From Chitinophagales bacterium (GTDB taxonomy: Bacteria > Bacteroidota > Bacteroidia > Chitinophagales > Saprospiraceae), in contig JAFLBO010000040.1 of the NCBI GenBank assembly GCA_017303475.1, positions 1 to 43,375 on the forward strand: a DNA stretch of 43,375 bases, written 5' to 3'. A model generated the notes under the pieces. It was not told the DNA's origin. It did not search any database and saw nothing but the letters and a program-made list of their open reading frames with translations. Both the position numbers and the translations under genes were made by a program. Shown piece by piece: positions 41,596 through 43,375 of the stretch (position 1 is the first letter of the stretch; each line of letters opens with the position of its first letter).

Positions 41596-42751
41596 GGCTT
41601 TGTTGCATGAATCTTGTTCGAAGCCGGTTTTTCCCTATCCCATTTAGGCCTCAAGCGACTTTTACAGATTTAGGAGCGGCTATTTGAATAAATTTGTTCA
41701 GAACCGCAGTCTTAACTGCTGCCTCAGTTTTCTGGTTTCCAAACTCGCGGGCGTACATCTTTTCTCCCAATATGGTTTTCCAACGGAAGAATGCATTTTC
41801 GCTTTTGCTTCTTCGGTGATAGCCGGATTGTATTTTCCAACCTTCCCGATTAGCTTCTTGTCCGCCCTCGTCTATGATCTCCAGCGCCCGGTTTCTTGGG
41901 TGTTCAGTCGGCAGCCCATCTTTCCCCAGTTGAAACATGGCGTTTTCGCGGGGTGGTATGATTGGTTCAATTTTGGCTTCCTGCAATGTGTCCCAGCAGT
42001 CGTAATGATCATATGCTCCATCTGCCCCAAGTTTACCAATATTTACTCCCTGGTCAAAGGTGTCTGCCAGCAGTTGGTTCAACATCGCAGCATCATCCGT
42101 TTTGTTATCCGTGAGCACTTGCGCTGTAATTTCTCCGGTTTTTTCATCTACTCCAACATGAATTTTCCGCCAGGTGCGGCGCTTCGACCAGCCGTGTTTT
42201 CGCACTTTCCACTCGCATTCACCGTAGATTTTTAATCCACTTGAGTCTACTACCAGATGAATCGGATCCCCGTTTTTGAGCCTTTCACTTATCCCTAAAG
42301 GCACTTTTAGGCCTGACTGCCGCCGACATATCTGCGTATAAGATGGCACTTGCAGATCAACACCCATCAGCGCAAAAACAGACTCGGCAAATCCTGTCAA
42401 CTGCCGAAAAGGAAGCCGAAAAACTGCCTTCAGCGTCAATAAAAGCACAATGCACTCGGATGAATAGATAATTTGCCCACCGCGCTTAGCCGGTCCAATA
42501 TGGTACCAATTAGTGCTAATTGAATCATCTAACCATAACGTTAGGCTGCCTCGGCGTTTTAGCCCAGCATTGTACTCTTTCCAGTTTGTTACTTTATATC
42601 GGGCCTTGGGCTTGTTTGGATCGTTGATTGAATCTATCTTTGTCATGGGCCAGGAAGTCGTTTTTTAAGCTTCGTAACTCAAAAATACGCTTGCTGGCTC
42701 ACTTTTCTTCCTAAAAATGACCCGATCCTCTGGGATTCATGCAACAAAGCC
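41596..42751 (-). mobile_element. Complete IS5-family (IS903-group) insertion sequence
   Basis: 1156 bp bounded by perfect 18-bp terminal inverted repeats (ggctttgttgcatgaatc at 41596-41613 and its inverse at 42734-42751). The ends strongly resemble those of IS903 (ggctttgttgaataaatc). One intact transposase gene fills the element. The 9-bp target duplications expected for this group are absent (gttcaatag on the left, aaccttgca on the right). The flanks may thus have been joined by recombination or deletion. Confidence 0.93.
41651..42646 (-). CDS. IS5-family transposase (DDE)
   Basis: 331 residues. The N-terminal region YNAGLKRRGSLTLWLDDS and the block FRLPFRQLTGFAESVFALMG are typical of IS903-like transposases. 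The catalytic triad can be placed: Asp in LVVDSSGLKIYGE, Asp in IGKLGADGAYDHYD, and Glu in YHRRSKSENAFFRWK. The frame is intact, so the element may be active. Start at 42646 and stop 55 bases inside the left end of the element fit the usual IS5 layout. Confidence 0.95.
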   Translation of the reverse strand: MTKIDSINDPNKPKARYKVTNWKEYNAGLKRRGSLTLWLDDSISTNWYHIGPAKRGGQIIYSSECIVLLLTLKAVFRLPFRQLTGFAESVFALMGVDLQVPSYTQICRRQSGLKVPLGISERLKNGDPIHLVVDSSGLKIYGECEWKVRKHGWSKRRTWRKIHVGVDEKTGEITAQVLTDNKTDDAAMLNQLLADTFDQGVNIGKLGADGAYDHYDCWDTLQEAKIEPIIPPRENAMFQLGKDGLPTEHPRNRALEIIDEGGQEANREGWKIQSGYHRRSKSENAFFRWKTILGEKMYAREFGNQKTEAAVKTAVLNKFIQIAAPKSVKVA

Positions 42752-43005
42752 AACCTTGCATTAAAGCAGGTCAAATTTTTGATGGTTTTCTTACTGGCAT
42801 TCCCTATAAAAGTAAACTTTACGGTAAAACTTACTTCTACCTAAACAAACAGGAACTGCCTGTGGAAAACGGAATAGGTAAAATCATGTTACCATCCAAC
42901 ACATTTAAGAATGTCTTGCACTTGAGTGTTAAAAGACAATACTCTCACACAAATGATTACGAAGTATTTGAAAAAAACTTCTATCAGGAATTATGCGAAA
43001 ACTAA
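42739..43005 (+). pseudogene. 3' fragment of a gene cut by the insertion sequence
   Basis: The open frame (88 codons) begins inside the right end of the insertion sequence, so its first codons (MQQSQPC) come from the element and the native start is lost. The rest (QIFDGFLTGIPYKSKLYG, then a beta-rich stretch ending KNFYQELCEN) has no recognised family. It overlaps the next gene start by 13 bases, which shows it was the upstream partner in an operon. AT-rich compared with the main part of the window. Confidence 0.55.
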
Positions 43006-43304
43006 TCAAAAGAATCGCCTTTGGGCATGAAATGTACTTGGGCCTTATCCTGCTATTAGCTGGCTATGTTGTATATCAGGAGTATCGAAACCAATACAGT
43101 AATCTTAAAATATCGCTGGCACAAAACTTGCGAGAAACAAGCACCATACTTTATTCTTATATCGGGCAACAAAAAATTGAAATAATTGAAACAATCGAAA
43201 AGTACCCGTTTGAACAAGGGGAGCAAATTTGCAACCGGTTTATTCACCCAATGGTTCGTATCGGTCATGCGGCGATTCTGCCGAATTCCGATAATGATTT
43301 ATAA
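42993..43304 (+). CDS. Hypothetical single-pass membrane protein, probably 3'-disrupted
   Basis: 103 residues. A basic N-terminus (MRKLIKRIAFGHEM) leads into one membrane segment (YLGLILLLAGYVVYQEY), then a charged helical region (NLRETSTILYSYIGQQKIEI). From about residue 85 (PMVRIGHAAILPNSDNDL) the base composition changes to a GC-richer, palindrome-containing sequence (cggcgattctgccg at 43271-43284). The native C-terminus may therefore be replaced by another repeat or element end. No family is recognised. Confidence 0.5.
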   Translation: MRKLIKRIAFGHEMYLGLILLLAGYVVYQEYRNQYSNLKISLAQNLRETSTILYSYIGQQKIEIIETIEKYPFEQGEQICNRFIHPMVRIGHAAILPNSDNDL

Positions 43305-43375
43305 GCGTGATGATTTTTTGCACGGTGTGGGTTTAGTCCATACGCTATAAAAAATCGTTCAAGCATGAGTTCATT

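Noticed and set aside
1..43375. tRNA, rRNA or riboswitch genes
   Set aside because: No cloverleaf with CCA-type ends, rRNA-conserved blocks or known riboswitch cores were noticed by eye. A dedicated search could still find small RNAs.

Overview
The window looks like a chromosomal segment of an environmental Bacteroidetes, most likely Saprospiria or a relative. The evidence is several C-terminal type IX secretion (T9SS) sorting domains, a DUF4249 lipoprotein paired with a TonB-dependent receptor, LytS/LytTR regulation, type III glutamine synthetase, a FucP/GluP-type sugar permease and promoter -7 boxes of the TAnnTTTG type. I found no rRNA, tRNA or CRISPR array. Most of the window has a balanced base composition. 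Two stretches, about 33.3-34.7 kb and 42.75-43.4 kb, are visibly AT-rich and look acquired.

Layout. 0-8 kb: the tail of a T9SS cargo protein, glnN, two unrecognised genes, a secreted thioredoxin-fold/dockerin-like/T9SS protein, a di-haem cytochrome c peroxidase and msrB. 8.3-13.4 kb: a DUF4249 lipoprotein and TonB receptor, divergent from a LytS-type histidine kinase and LytTR response regulator. 13.4-18.8 kb, all on the minus strand: a MoxR ATPase, a dihydroneopterin aldolase fused to a Cys-rich CWC domain, polyphosphate glucokinase, pdxA and an M17 leucyl aminopeptidase. 18.9-22.8 kb, minus strand: an Lgt-like membrane enzyme, a small membrane protein, a radical SAM protein with the cysteine layout of the archaeal tetraether-lipid synthase (Tes/MJ0619) family, and a CapA-like protein. 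22.9-30.4 kb: a zinc phospholipase C/P1-nuclease-like protein, a sugar permease, an M48 lipoprotein protease, a DUF2911 protein, an outer-membrane protein, a lytic transglycosylase and a very short MscL. 30.4-40.9 kb: a sortilin/BNR propeller protein, a small AT-rich islet (DUF2019 protein plus esterase) and a 1963-residue multidomain T9SS protein. 40.9-43.4 kb: a truncated gene, an attC-like palindrome, a complete IS5-family (IS903-group) insertion sequence and two gene fragments.

Two things stand out. First, the Tes-like radical SAM gene and the divergent Lgt-like gene lie in one apparent operon. This suggests an uncharacterised membrane-lipid modification module in a mesophilic-type bacterium. 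Second, the intergenic DNA is unusual. It is made of many families of short (about 7-17 nt) word-like tandem repeats that often begin at, or contain, the stop codon of the preceding gene. These pair with inverted copies, giving very large and sometimes multiply nested hairpins of 90-450 bp. One such palindrome/word unit has entered a coding region in frame, adding about 40 residues ahead of the conserved N-terminal Trp of the phospholipase-like enzyme.
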